Part shown: positions 51,274-60,490 of the stretch, piece by piece
Position numbering within the stretch: the first letter of the stretch is position 1
How the letters are laid out: the number at the start of each line of letters is the position of its first letter
Source: JASLCR01 sp046462475
Lineage (GTDB): Bacteria; Patescibacteriota; Saccharimonadia; Saccharimonadales; Saccharimonadaceae
Assembly: GCA_046462475.1 (NCBI GenBank)
Contig: JBKGVB010000008.1
Coordinates: forward strand, 1 to 61,383
Direction of reading: 5' to 3'
DNA length: 61,383 nucleotides
Notes under the pieces: generated by a model
Database searches by the model: none
What the model was told of the DNA's origin: nothing
The model's input: only the letters and a program-made list of their open reading frames with translations
Position numbers and translations under genes: made by a program

Positions 51274-52092
51274 CTAGCGAAGATGCACCATCCAGCTGTG
51301 GGTGATCGCCACCGCACGCTGATGAGCCGTCATGCGACCGAGAACCGATCCCATGAGATTCTCCAGCTTGACCTTGCCGGTCTTGGTGTTGATCGAACCG
51401 ACCTTGATGAGCGACTCCATGCCGCTGGCGTCGACGACAGTCAGGAGGAAGTCGAGCGATGCCCGCTTCGTCTTGACGTTCGACGATGTACCACTGGCGA
51501 GCAGCCGCATCCCATCCGGGTTCTGGCTCTTGAAACTGCCGAACATGACACGCTCCTTCAGGGAGCTGCCGACCGGATTCGTGAACTTCACGACCGCCTT
51601 ACGAACCACCTTGGTGACGTAATGCTTGTGCCCCTTCTTGCCGACCTTGACCCGCTTCGTGACGAGCTTGTGGACCAGCGTGGGGCTGGGCAGGTTGACC
51701 GCGGTGATGTTGACCGTGACGGTGACCGAGTAGTACTTGTCACCGTCGGTGGCTCCGACAGTGAACTGGTCCGTACCGGACGAGCCGGGGTTGGAGGTGT
51801 AGCTCACAGTGCCGTCGTAGTTGTCGAAGGCGTATCCCTGATCGGTCACACCCTGAACACAGACGATGCCAGCGGCATCATCCATGATCAGCGGACCGCT
51901 GGTGGCCATGCCACCGGCGATGACGTTGATCGTCGAATCCGACACCAGGACACCGTCGGCCTCGTTGGGACTGGACGGACAGTAGGGACCGCCGCCCGCT
52001 GCGTTCGCAGAGCCCGGCGTCAGGATGCCGAGACCCATGGCGACGAACAGCGCGACGACGAGAGCGATGATCTTGCGCATGCGCGGAGACAT
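51274..52092 (-). CDS. Secreted GC-rich protein with cadherin/Ig-like domain, unknown function
   Basis: The 272 aa protein has a signal peptide (MRKIIALVVALFVAMGLGIL, TPGSANA cut). A beta domain contains YDGTVSYTSNPGSSGTDQFT and VGATDGDKYYSVTVTVNITA, as in bacterial cadherin-like or Big domains. The second half is lysine-rich (KRVKVGKKGHKHYVTKVVRK) with an unrecognised C-terminal domain. GC-rich third positions contrast with rsmA and the pgeF-like gene on either side. AAAGGGGAG precedes ATG 52092. It has its own promoter and terminator, so it is a self-contained unit. Confidence 0.8.
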   Translation of the reverse strand: MSPRMRKIIALVVALFVAMGLGILTPGSANAAGGGPYCPSSPNEADGVLVSDSTINVIAGGMATSGPLIMDDAAGIVCVQGVTDQGYAFDNYDGTVSYTSNPGSSGTDQFTVGATDGDKYYSVTVTVNITAVNLPSPTLVHKLVTKRVKVGKKGHKHYVTKVVRKAVVKFTNPVGSSLKERVMFGSFKSQNPDGMRLLASGTSSNVKTKRASLDFLLTVVDASGMESLIKVGSINTKTGKVKLENLMGSVLGRMTAHQRAVAITHSWMVHLR

Positions 52093-52205
52093 AATATTGT
52101 CTCCCCTTTCTCTAGGATGAATGGAGGTGCTACCTTACTGTTCGTGATTGGCTATCACGACGTAAAGATCTGTACAATTTTAACAGAATAATTAAGAAAT
52201 GTCAA
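52093..52205 (-). promoter_or_regulatory. Promoter and leader of the GC-rich gene at 51274
   Basis: TTGACA (52200-52205), a 17-bp spacer and TAAAAT (52177-52182) give a leader of about 78 nt. The -35 lies inside the last codons of rsmA. The leader has a perfect 6-bp hairpin CGTGAT/ATCACG near its 5' end. Confidence 0.75.
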
Positions 52206-52965
52206 TGATTTTTACTAAGTCTTGCCACTGCTGAATCGACAATTCTTGGGCACGAGCCTCAGGGGAAATGCCTACTTTCTGCAAAACCGTATCTACCGCA
52301 CTCTTCTCCATATGCAGCCCACCAGCAAGTGAAGAACGGAGCTTTTTGCGCTTTTCTCCAAATCCAGCGCGCGCCACACGGAAAAACTGCGCCTCATCTC
52401 CTAACCCAACCAATGAACTGGAGCGTGTCGTAAGAATAATCACCTGCGAATCAACCTCTGGTGGTGGCGTAAAGAATTCCCGTGGCACTTCAACGCCAAG
52501 AGATGTTTCAGCGTACACTTGCGCCGAAAGGGCCAGGAGGCTCATGGCGCCAGGCTTTGCCGCAATGCGCTCAGCTACTTCTTTTTGCACAAGTAGTACT
52601 GCGATGCGTGGTTTATTTTTGGCTGTCATGAGTTTTTGAACAATTTTCGAAGTGATGTAATATGGTACATTCGCCACTACTACATAGCGTTCTGGCAAGG
52701 TATTGAGATCAAACTGCAGAATATCTTCATTTGTCACTTCCAGGTTCTTCCCCGGAAACTGCCCAGGGAGTTTACGCGCAAGCTCGCTATCAAACTCTAC
52801 CGCAACAACTTTATTCGCACGCGCCAGCAGTTCGCTCGTGAGCGTCCCAAGTCCTGGACCAATCTCAAGTACGGTATCGTCCGCTGAGATGTCGGCAGCA
52901 TCGGCAATTTCCGAGAGTATGAATTTGTCTTTCAGCCAATGCTGACCAAGGGATTTATTCGGCAT
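52192..52965 (-). CDS. rsmA: 16S rRNA dimethyladenosine transferase
   Basis: RsmA (KsgA) dimethylates A1518 and A1519 of 16S rRNA. The 257 aa product shows the opening KSLGQHWLKDKFILSEIADA, SAM motif I LEIGPGLGTLTSELLA, acidic VAVEFDSELA, catalytic VANVPYYITSKIV, and the C-terminal FTPPPEVDSQVI with FGEKRKKLRSSLAG. Its ATG overlaps the rpfB-like stop by one base (TAATG). rpfB-rsmA is a classic Gram-positive gene pair. Confidence 0.97.
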   Translation of the reverse strand: MPNKSLGQHWLKDKFILSEIADAADISADDTVLEIGPGLGTLTSELLARANKVVAVEFDSELARKLPGQFPGKNLEVTNEDILQFDLNTLPERYVVVANVPYYITSKIVQKLMTAKNKPRIAVLLVQKEVAERIAAKPGAMSLLALSAQVYAETSLGVEVPREFFTPPPEVDSQVIILTTRSSSLVGLGDEAQFFRVARAGFGEKRKKLRSSLAGGLHMEKSAVDTVLQKVGISPEARAQELSIQQWQDLVKIIDIS

Positions 52966-54119
52966 TATCTATACGTATCAGGCAACCCTGCTCCACAGAC
53001 TGGCCACGGCGACCACCCACGTCGCATATAGAGTGCATGCGCTGCGGCATCTTGTTCCGCTGGAGTGGCATGGCCATAAGGCGCAGATGACACACCATTC
53101 CAAGTACCTTGGTCGAACTGATATGCTCCGTAATATGGGCCTGCAGGGTTCCAGCTCGTATAGCTACCTTCGCAAGAGCGAAGTTTTGCAAGTGCTGCAG
53201 CAAAGTCACCACTAAAGCTTGGCTTTGCACCGACGACAACAACCTCTTGTACTGCTTTTTTGATCACCACACGATGTAATGCTTTTCGCTTCACCGTCTT
53301 TCCATTTTTCACCGTAACTTTATATGTTACTGTCTGTTCGCCATTCACACCTTCGGTCTGCACCTTTCGATATCCAACTGGCTGATTGGCATCTTGAATT
53401 TCACGTGTCGTAAACTTAATGGGCTCATTTCGAGTCTGCGTCTGCACTCCCTCTCGCCAAATCTCAAGCCTCATATTTGGCGTGATCGCCGCCTCTGCCG
53501 GCAGACTGATACGATCTTTGCCCTGAAGAGTAATATCTTTATCTTTCAGGAAGTCGCCAATAGTCGTTTTCTGCGTATAGACCGTTTCCGTCTTGCCATA
53601 GAAGATTAACTGCACAGGGGTCGCGCGCTTAATCACCATCTGTATACTTGCCCCGTCGCTCACAAGATCAGTCGGTAAACCTAACGTCTCTTCATCTTCA
53701 TCGCGAAGTGCAATACCAGCTTGTTTCGCAATTTGTTTTGGTGTCTGATAGGCACTCATGACACGTACTTGATGTGCTCCGTCAATAATTGTGACTGGTC
53801 TAGCACGATAAATATTTACCTCATACTGCTTCGCAACGAGCTTATCATCAAGATTTGGCTCAACGATATCATTTTTGTCCAGTGTGATACCTTCGTCGGC
53901 GAGTACTTTACGCAGTGTATCTTTCTTAGTGATTAAGCTATGCGCCACGCCGCGATCATAGATTGTTACTAGATGTTCATCACTAGTGATTCGACCTTCC
54001 GCAGAAGCAGGATTAAATAATCCGAATAATGCTGCGCTCAAGATGAAGAGTAGCGCAGAGATAACAACGCAAAACGCTGTTTTTGTGTATGTGTTCCACT
54101 TCAACGAAAAAGTAGTCAT
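52965..54119 (-). CDS. rpfB: Resuscitation-promoting factor RpfB-like muralytic protein
   Basis: This is a secreted or membrane-tethered lytic transglycosylase-like factor. The 384 aa product has an N-terminal helix (VVISALLFILSAALFGLF) and three DUF348 repeats (VTIYDRGVAHSLITKKDTLR; VNIYRARPVTIIDGAHQVRV; VQLIFYGKTETVYTQKTTIG). A G5 domain follows (REIQDANQPVGYRKVQTEGV), then the C-terminal Rpf catalytic domain with the Glu in LRSCEGSYTSWNPAGPYYGA and the ending RRGWSPWPVCG. The DUF348x3-G5-Rpf order matches actinobacterial RpfB. An AGGAAG SD precedes the ATG, with TACAAT about 15 nt upstream of the start. Confidence 0.94.
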   Translation of the reverse strand: MTTFSLKWNTYTKTAFCVVISALLFILSAALFGLFNPASAEGRITSDEHLVTIYDRGVAHSLITKKDTLRKVLADEGITLDKNDIVEPNLDDKLVAKQYEVNIYRARPVTIIDGAHQVRVMSAYQTPKQIAKQAGIALRDEDEETLGLPTDLVSDGASIQMVIKRATPVQLIFYGKTETVYTQKTTIGDFLKDKDITLQGKDRISLPAEAAITPNMRLEIWREGVQTQTRNEPIKFTTREIQDANQPVGYRKVQTEGVNGEQTVTYKVTVKNGKTVKRKALHRVVIKKAVQEVVVVGAKPSFSGDFAAALAKLRSCEGSYTSWNPAGPYYGAYQFDQGTWNGVSSAPYGHATPAEQDAAAHALYMRRGWSPWPVCGAGLPDTYR

Positions 54120-54145
54120 AGATTACTTCCTATTATTGTAGCACA

Positions 54146-56284
54146 TTAGAGACGAGTCAGACGAGCGTATTCAACGTTGAGTTTCTTGGTAGCACCAGAG
54201 GTAAAGCGCACCGTCACCGCAAGTCCATCAATATCAATAATTTCACCTTCACCAAATTGCGAAGAAGCTACCCGATCACCAATATCAAAATCAGGAATCA
54301 TATCATAGCCTGACTCTTCTTGGCGGCGCAATTCGGCAGATTCAACTGCAATATTTGGCCCCATATCACCGAGGAAACGACTCGGCATATTGTAGCCGCG
54401 CTGACCAAACTGCAAACGTGATGCTGCATAACTTAGATGCAATTCTTCACGCGCCCGGGTCATACCGACATAGCAAAGTCGGCGCTCTTCTTCTAGCTCG
54501 CTCGGTCCTGCCTCATACACACGTGAATGGGGAAAAATACCTTCTTCCATTCCTACCATAAAGACTACTGGAAACTCCAGACCTTTCGCGGCATGAAGTG
54601 TCATGAGTGTCACGCCATCTTCGCTCGTCTCATCTGCACTACTCATGAGTGCCGACTCATCAAGGAAACTTGCAAGGTCCGCAAAGCTTCGCGCATCCGA
54701 TACGAGCGAACTAAGATTCTCGATTCGGTCATCGCTTTGCGGACTCCCATCGGTAATAAATTCCCGGTAACCCGTCCGTGTGATAATTTCCTCTATGAGC
54801 TCGCTCGGCTCACCGCTGATCTCAAGTTTCGCCTGAAGAGACCGCAGTAATTGACCAAGCCGCTCGAGACTTACTCGTGCCTTTCCTGAAACGGGAGATT
54901 CATTAATCATGACAAGCGCTGACACGATATCAAGCCCTGTCTTTGCCTGCCAGTCAAAAAATCGCTCAAGACTTGTTGCACCAACTCCTCGTGTAGGTAC
55001 ATTAGCAATGCGCGAAAAACTTATTCGATCATTCGGCTGATACAGTACTTTTAGATATGCCAAAATATCCTTAATTTCCTTGCGGTCATAAAATCGTACG
55101 CCGCCAACAATCTTGTATGGCACACGAGAGCCGAGCAAGGCTCGCTCTAGAATATAGCTCTGAGCATTCGTACGGTAGAGTATGGCAAAATCACGTGGCT
55201 CTCTGGCCCCAATGGCAACCTGTGATGAGATCCGGCTCGCGACGAGCCCGGCTTCTTCCGCCTCGTCGTATGTTTCATGAATTTCGACAGGACTCCCCTC
55301 CCCTTCGTCTGTCCAAAGCTTCTTCTCTGTGCGAGTCTGGTTTTTCGCAATGACATTTTGCGCCGCTTCAAGAATCGCACCGGTCGAACGGTAATTTTGC
55401 TCCAGTTTGACTACTTTTGCGCCTTTAAAATCACGCTCAAAATTCAGAATGTTCGTAAAATCAGCTCCACGCCAGCTATAAATCGACTGCCAATCATCAC
55501 CCACCACGCAAATATTCTGGTTCTCATTCACGAGCGCCTTTACAATCTGGTACTGCGCTGCGTTGGTGTCCTGATACTCATCAATAAGCACATGTTTAAA
55601 ATGCGTGCGCCATTTATCACGAGTTTCAGGTGACTCCTTAAAAAGCCGCACCGTCTCAAGCAAGAGGTCGTCAAAATCAAGTGCTGAAGCTTGCTTTTTT
55701 GCAAGCTCATATTCTTTGTAAAGTTCCGCCACCGTCTTCTCAAAGGGGTAATTTGCCGCTGCCGCAAAGCTCTCCGGATCAATAAGTTGGTTTTTTGCGT
55801 TAGAAATTGCGCTTGCAACCGCGCGTGGTTTAATCTGCCTATCAGACAGTCCGTGGCTTTTCATGGCCTGCTTGATCAGCCCAAGCTGGTCGTCGCTATC
55901 ATAAATAACAAAATTCTTCGGAATATCGATTGCTTCGCCATCCATTTTCAGTAAACGTACACAGATTCCGTGAAATGTTCCCATCCACGGCATGAATGAT
56001 CTGGGTACGATAGATCCTGCGGCGTCACTTCCTGCGGCAGTTGGCTCGAGTAGCTTCCACAGGCGTTCACGCATTTCCCGAGCAGCCTTATTTGTAAATG
56101 TAACTGCCAAAATTTCATTTGGCCAGATTTTTTCTTCGGCTACCAAATGTGCGATACGATGCGTTAGTGTTTTTGTCTTGCCACTTCCCGCACCTGCCAA
56201 TATCAAAAGTGGACCTTGCGTCTGCAGGACGGCTGTTTTTTGCGCATCATTAAGTCCGCTTAGAAGGTCAGGGTGAAGGTTCAT
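54146..56284 (-). CDS. pcrA: UvrD/PcrA-type DNA helicase
   Basis: This is a superfamily 1A 3'-5' helicase. The product of about 712 aa has motif I AGAGSGKTKTLTHRI, Ia VTFTNKAAREMRERL, II HVLIDEYQDTNAAQY, III GDDWQSIYSWRGAD, IV LEQNYRSTGAIL, V VTLMTLHAAKGLEFPVVFMV and VI CYVGMTRAREELHLSYA. A C-terminal Tudor-like region (GDRVASSQFGEGEIIDIDG), which in PcrA contacts RNA polymerase, is also present. I choose ATG 56284, 8 nt after TACAAT, over the GTG one codon before it. It follows the TM-tail gene by 16 bp. Confidence 0.95.
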   Translation of the reverse strand: MNLHPDLLSGLNDAQKTAVLQTQGPLLILAGAGSGKTKTLTHRIAHLVAEEKIWPNEILAVTFTNKAAREMRERLWKLLEPTAAGSDAAGSIVPRSFMPWMGTFHGICVRLLKMDGEAIDIPKNFVIYDSDDQLGLIKQAMKSHGLSDRQIKPRAVASAISNAKNQLIDPESFAAAANYPFEKTVAELYKEYELAKKQASALDFDDLLLETVRLFKESPETRDKWRTHFKHVLIDEYQDTNAAQYQIVKALVNENQNICVVGDDWQSIYSWRGADFTNILNFERDFKGAKVVKLEQNYRSTGAILEAAQNVIAKNQTRTEKKLWTDEGEGSPVEIHETYDEAEEAGLVASRISSQVAIGAREPRDFAILYRTNAQSYILERALLGSRVPYKIVGGVRFYDRKEIKDILAYLKVLYQPNDRISFSRIANVPTRGVGATSLERFFDWQAKTGLDIVSALVMINESPVSGKARVSLERLGQLLRSLQAKLEISGEPSELIEEIITRTGYREFITDGSPQSDDRIENLSSLVSDARSFADLASFLDESALMSSADETSEDGVTLMTLHAAKGLEFPVVFMVGMEEGIFPHSRVYEAGPSELEEERRLCYVGMTRAREELHLSYAASRLQFGQRGYNMPSRFLGDMGPNIAVESAELRRQEESGYDMIPDFDIGDRVASSQFGEGEIIDIDGLAVTVRFTSGATKKLNVEYARLTRL

Positions 56285-56300
56285 CACTATCTATTGTAGC

Positions 56301-57431
56301 TTATATCAGGCCCTGGAAATACGCGAAAGCACCTATGCCGGCACCGATCGCAATCAATGCAATGATAGCAAGAACAACCCATATGCCCGATCGTTTCTTG
56401 GCCGGATGCGTCAATGCATGCGAATCAGCCACACTATCATATAGCGGCGCATGTGATTGATCTCGTGTATTTTCTTCGGCTTTATACTGCTGAGCTATAG
56501 AGACTGGACCACGCGGCGCAGGTGCCGGTTCAGTTGTGCCACCTTGCAAAGGTGCTGTGTCTGACTCTGACACATCACCACTTTCATCCGATGCAACCAC
56601 CGCCTCTTCACTGGCAAGCGGAGTGCTGTTTGATTCGATCGCAAGTACGTCGCTATTTAATTCGGCTGGTAGTGGGTCAGCTATTTTTTCATCGGCCACG
56701 ACACTCGAAGGCGCAGTTGCCTCATTGCCGCCACCAAGTGGCCGCTTTTCTACTTTCGCATCAGGAAGAAAGGGTGAAGATGCTTCATTCATATCAGCAA
56801 GAGAGGTTTCATCTACAGGGGCTGCCTCTTCTGGAGTGGTATTTGTCTGCTCCGTTGCCGGCTCAACAGGAGTTTGTTCGGGTTGCGAATCAGCCGACTG
56901 TTGTTCATGCATGTCAATCGGGTCTGGCCAAGATGTTGTTATCTCGCTTGGCGTAGGCGATACAGGCTCTGGCATTGTGACTGGTTCTGAAGCTGACATT
57001 TCTTCTTGGGTTGCTTCCGGCTGTGCAGATTCTGGTGCAACATCTGGATTTAGTGGGGCAATTGTTGCCGCACTACGGCTTGTCAGCGTACCTGCTTTTC
57101 GCATATCCGACGATGGATGGACTACATCCATGAATCGACCACTTCGTTTGGTCGCGAGAGAGGGAGCCGATTCTTTTGGAGTAGGATTCAACACAGGAGA
57201 CTCTTCTGGAGCTGGCGAGGTTGTATCCGAAGATGGCTTTACTGCAGGCGCCGCCGCCTCAGCTGTAGCCTCAGACACAGGTGCAGAGACGGGGACTTCC
57301 GGAATTGCACTCTCGGGTAGTGTAATCGTCTGTACGTCATCATCCTGCTTTGGTACAGGAGTCTGAGAAGGCGCATCTGCCATCAGCGAGCTTACTGCTT
57401 TGTCGAGTTCATCAAAATCAAGATCTTTCAT
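56301..57431 (-). CDS. Disordered Pro/Glu/Ser-rich protein with C-terminal membrane anchor
   Basis: The 376 aa protein starts with a short acidic helix (MKDLDFDELDKAVSSLMADA). About 300 residues of low-complexity Pro, Glu, Ser, Thr and Ala follow, with one basic patch (TKRSGRFMDVVHPSSDMRKA). It ends with a single helix (SGIWVVLAIIALIAIGAGIG) and almost no tail, so it is a tail-anchored cytosolic protein. I do not know a function. It overlaps the tpiA stop by 4 bp (ATGA) and precedes pcrA. Confidence 0.7.
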   Translation of the reverse strand: MKDLDFDELDKAVSSLMADAPSQTPVPKQDDDVQTITLPESAIPEVPVSAPVSEATAEAAAPAVKPSSDTTSPAPEESPVLNPTPKESAPSLATKRSGRFMDVVHPSSDMRKAGTLTSRSAATIAPLNPDVAPESAQPEATQEEMSASEPVTMPEPVSPTPSEITTSWPDPIDMHEQQSADSQPEQTPVEPATEQTNTTPEEAAPVDETSLADMNEASSPFLPDAKVEKRPLGGGNEATAPSSVVADEKIADPLPAELNSDVLAIESNSTPLASEEAVVASDESGDVSESDTAPLQGGTTEPAPAPRGPVSIAQQYKAEENTRDQSHAPLYDSVADSHALTHPAKKRSGIWVVLAIIALIAIGAGIGAFAYFQGLI

Positions 57432-58225
57432 TCCTTGCCCCTATTCGTTCGTTTGTGTGCCGCCTCGACTATGCCGCCGAATTCTGTTTCCTTAAGACTT
57501 GCCCCGCCGACCAAAAAGCCATCGAGGTCTCCAATCGTCAAGAAGCCGCTCGCATTTGACGCATCAGTACTTCCGCCATACAAAACACGAACTTTCTCTG
57601 CAACCGCTTTGCCATAGAGGTGCTTTATCTGACGGCGAATTGCTGAAATCACCTCAGATGCAATACTTGGAGTCGCGCTGGCATGCTTGCCAAAATCTTT
57701 TCCGCTTGAGATTGCCCAGACAGGCTCATAGGCAATTACCATCTCGGCCACTTCATCGGCCGTAAGGTTCGCAAGACCACCGGTAAGCTGGTCGTGAATC
57801 ACCGCCATAGTTTCGCCGTCCGCCCGTTCGCTCGCAGTCTCACCGACGCAGAGAATTGGCGTAATTCGGTTTCGTACGGCTGCAGCCACTTTGGCACGAA
57901 TATCTTTGTCTGTTTCGTGGAAGACATGACGTCGCTCTGAGTGACCAATAATCGCGTATTGCACCAAGCCGTTTAGCTGTCGCGCAGAAACCTCTCCGGT
58001 ATACGGACCTTCGTCACGCCAATAAAGATTCTGGACGGCCAATTTAAATTTTCGATGATCGACCTGCAGGCTCAATGTCTGCAATGCCAACATCGTTGGC
58101 GCAAGTACTATCTCGACATTCTGATGTGCCGAAATATTTTCGTTCAATTTGTGTACATATAAACTAGCCTCATGAATATTGAGGTTCATCTTCCAATTTG
58201 CAATGACTAGCGTTCTTTTGCCCAC
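57428..58225 (-). CDS. tpiA: Triosephosphate isomerase
   Basis: TpiA interconverts DHAP and glyceraldehyde-3-phosphate. The 265 aa TIM barrel shows the catalytic Lys in VIANWKMNLN, His in AIIGHSERRHVFHE, Glu in VIAYEPVWAISSGK, and the phosphate-binding VLYGGSTDASNA and GFLVGGASL. The start is GTG 58225, with an AAGAAG purine stretch close upstream. It lies 43 bp after pgk, and the two form a lower-glycolysis operon. Confidence 0.95.
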   Translation of the reverse strand: MGKRTLVIANWKMNLNIHEASLYVHKLNENISAHQNVEIVLAPTMLALQTLSLQVDHRKFKLAVQNLYWRDEGPYTGEVSARQLNGLVQYAIIGHSERRHVFHETDKDIRAKVAAAVRNRITPILCVGETASERADGETMAVIHDQLTGGLANLTADEVAEMVIAYEPVWAISSGKDFGKHASATPSIASEVISAIRRQIKHLYGKAVAEKVRVLYGGSTDASNASGFLTIGDLDGFLVGGASLKETEFGGIVEAAHKRTNRGKE

Positions 58226-58268
58226 TTCTTAGATTCGCTTATGGTTATTTTCTCTTAGTGTACCCGAT

Positions 58269-59507
58269 TTACCTTCGAGCGTCTAGCAGTGCTTCGACTC
58301 CAGGTAATTTCTCGCCTGCCATGAGCTCCAGGCTTGCACCGCCACCTGTCGAAACATGAGTAAAGCTGCCGCCTTCCTTGGCGTCCCAATGCAACACAAA
58401 GTCTGCAGTGTCACCACCTCCAATTACAGATGTAATATCAGGATGTTGCGCAAGTGCCAGCGCGACCCGTGCCGACCCATGGGCAAATTCCGGCAGCTCT
58501 GCCATGCCCATGGTGCCGTTCCAGATTACTGTCTTGGCGCTTTCGATAATTTTCACATATGCTTCGATCGTTTGGTCGCCTATATCCAACGCAAAATCGT
58601 CCGCTCCTACCCTATCAATCGATACACTCCGGCGTTCGGCATCTTTATCAACAGAAGTTCCGACTGCAACGTCTTTCGGGAGCACAATAAAATCATTCAC
58701 CTTTTCGGCACCAACCTTTGCGGCAGCTGCATGGTACACTTCTTCAAGCGGCCCACCTTGGTCTGATTCAATCTTACTCTTCCCCATCTTTACGCCGGCA
58801 TTCGCGAGAATCGTATTCGCCATTGCGCCACCTACTAAGATCGTATCCGCCTTTGGTTCGAGGGCTTTGATCAGAGGAATCTTATCACTTACTTTTGCAC
58901 CACCCAGTACAGCTACTAGAGGATGCTTAGGGTGCTCCATCGCCGATGTAATCGCCATATACTCTTTCTCAAGAAGCAGCCCAGCAGCACTCGGAAGAAA
59001 TTGCGTAATAGCCGCAGTCGACGCATGCGCACGATGCACGACGCCAAATCCATCTTGCACAAAATAACGTGCCCCGGAATCTTTGGCTAACTTCTTAGCA
59101 AATTCCATGTCGTTTTGCTCTTCGCCTGAATAAAATCGCACGTTTTCGAGCAACACAACACTTTTCATTGGCGCAGTCTTCACTCCCATTCGCACCTTGT
59201 CTCCGATACAGTCATCGATAAACTTTACCGGTACATCGAGTAGTTCCCTGAGGCGATGTGCGACAGGCTTGAGGCTGTATTTCATATCTCGCTTACCGTC
59301 CGGCCGGCCGAGATGACTCATGATCACTACCTTGCATCCATCGGCAAGAAGCGCTTCGATAGTCGGTAAGCTCGACCTGATACGAAAGTCATCGTCGATC
59401 TCGCCCTTCTCATTCAGCGGCACGTTGTAATCAGCACGTACGAGTACTGTTTTGTTCGCGAGTACCGCGTCGCGAATTGTCAGTTTAAAAAATTTCCCAC
59501 CACTCAT
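58269..59507 (-). CDS. pgk: Phosphoglycerate kinase
   Basis: Pgk makes ATP from 1,3-bisphosphoglycerate. From ATG 59507 it is 412 aa. It has VLVRADYNVPLNEKGEIDDD, VIMSHLGRPDGKRD and the LLENVRFYSGEE substrate site. ALDVGG-like segments are AVLGGAKVSDKIPLI and TILVGGAMANTIL. The nucleotide site is VIWNGTMGMAELPEFAHGS and GGGDTADFV, with THVSTGGGASLELM. TAGAAT is 7 nt upstream of the ATG and overlaps the stop of the GH5 gene. An upstream ATG would lie within that gene and was not used. Confidence 0.96.
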   Translation of the reverse strand: MSGGKFFKLTIRDAVLANKTVLVRADYNVPLNEKGEIDDDFRIRSSLPTIEALLADGCKVVIMSHLGRPDGKRDMKYSLKPVAHRLRELLDVPVKFIDDCIGDKVRMGVKTAPMKSVVLLENVRFYSGEEQNDMEFAKKLAKDSGARYFVQDGFGVVHRAHASTAAITQFLPSAAGLLLEKEYMAITSAMEHPKHPLVAVLGGAKVSDKIPLIKALEPKADTILVGGAMANTILANAGVKMGKSKIESDQGGPLEEVYHAAAAKVGAEKVNDFIVLPKDVAVGTSVDKDAERRSVSIDRVGADDFALDIGDQTIEAYVKIIESAKTVIWNGTMGMAELPEFAHGSARVALALAQHPDITSVIGGGDTADFVLHWDAKEGGSFTHVSTGGGASLELMAGEKLPGVEALLDARR

Positions 59508-59512
59508 TAGCT

Positions 59513-60490
59513 TTATTCTATCATGCCCTTCTCGTACATATCGCGAAAACTCCATTTATCTCTACTTTCGGTCTTGTAACTCCAATAACAATGAGCAGAC
59601 GCACCGCGATATGCCACCTGCTGCGCGAACACAAACTGCCTCGACTGTTCGTCGCCCAGCCGAAGCGGAAGCGCCCCACTCCACTCACCAACCATCACTG
59701 GTTGCATCCACGAGAGCCATTTGATGAAAAGTGAGCGGCGCCCGACGCGCTTGGTCTGCTTACGAAGGGAGCGCCTCTTATTTCTCTCTCCGAAACAATA
59801 GTAAAGGTGAATGTCCATCACGACAGGAAACGCTCGTCGCGTCATACCAAAAAATGCAGCCGTCACCATCCATGGGCGAAAGCCATCGGAAAATACAATT
59901 CTTGTCCCGGGTCGCGCCACTTTGATCAACGCCCTATACGCCCCTCGATACCACCAGACGAGCCGTAACCCGCTATAATCCATCGATGGCTCATTAAGCA
60001 ATTCAATACCCCACACATGAGACGCCTCCCAGTACCGTGAAGCAAGTCGACAGAGCATATCGATCGTCTCCTTTTTTGCGCTCCGATTCTTGAGCCACCT
60101 AGTACTATGTGACTGGTTACCACTTCCGCTATGGTCTCTTGCATTTTGAGCTCCCGGGGCCCCATGAAGATCAATAAGCAGCTTTAGTCCATACCGCTCT
60201 GCAGTATCAACCAACCAGTCAAGTCGCTCAATAGCCCCGACATATGGCGATGCATCTCCAAAAATCCAATACCCTACCGGCACACGGAGTAATTCTATGC
60301 CTGCATCTGCACACCACCGTATATCGTCTTCAGTGATAAACGTCGCATGGTGCTGCTCAATCCGCCGCCGACCATTCGTAGTCTGAACCAGCTGATATTC
60401 ATTCAATGCCGATGAATCCCGAAACAGACTCGGCGTCATCCATCGCTCGATAACCAACCACCCTCCAAGGTTTATTCCCTTTAGCGCCAT
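59513..60490 (-). CDS. Glycoside hydrolase family 5-like protein (exo-glucanase type), no signal peptide
   Basis: This 325 aa TIM-barrel enzyme resembles fungal exo-beta-1,3-glucanase-like GH5 members. It has GINLGGWLVIERWMTPSLF, DDIRWCADAGIELLRVPVGY, LLIDLHGAPGAQNARDHSG with the conserved His-Gly-Ala-Pro-Gly, acid/base Glu167 in GIELLNEPSM and nucleophile Glu269 in MVGEWSGALPL. No signal peptide is seen from ATG 60490, which is 6 nt after TACAAT. An earlier ATG at 60520 would start upstream of that hexamer. A basic loop (RNKRRSLRKQTKRVGRR) interrupts the barrel and is unusual. The substrate is unproven. Confidence 0.82.
   Translation of the reverse strand: MALKGINLGGWLVIERWMTPSLFRDSSALNEYQLVQTTNGRRRIEQHHATFITEDDIRWCADAGIELLRVPVGYWIFGDASPYVGAIERLDWLVDTAERYGLKLLIDLHGAPGAQNARDHSGSGNQSHSTRWLKNRSAKKETIDMLCRLASRYWEASHVWGIELLNEPSMDYSGLRLVWWYRGAYRALIKVARPGTRIVFSDGFRPWMVTAAFFGMTRRAFPVVMDIHLYYCFGERNKRRSLRKQTKRVGRRSLFIKWLSWMQPVMVGEWSGALPLRLGDEQSRQFVFAQQVAYRGASAHCYWSYKTESRDKWSFRDMYEKGMIE

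Noticed and set aside
51283..52191. 302 aa plus-strand ORF opposite the secreted protein at 51274
   Set aside because: Low-complexity Arg/Asp/Val-rich translation is an antisense artefact of GC-rich codons.
56536..57366. 276 aa Ser/Gly-rich plus-strand ORF
   Set aside because: It is antisense to the Pro/Glu/Ser-rich tail-anchored protein and has no SD or promoter.
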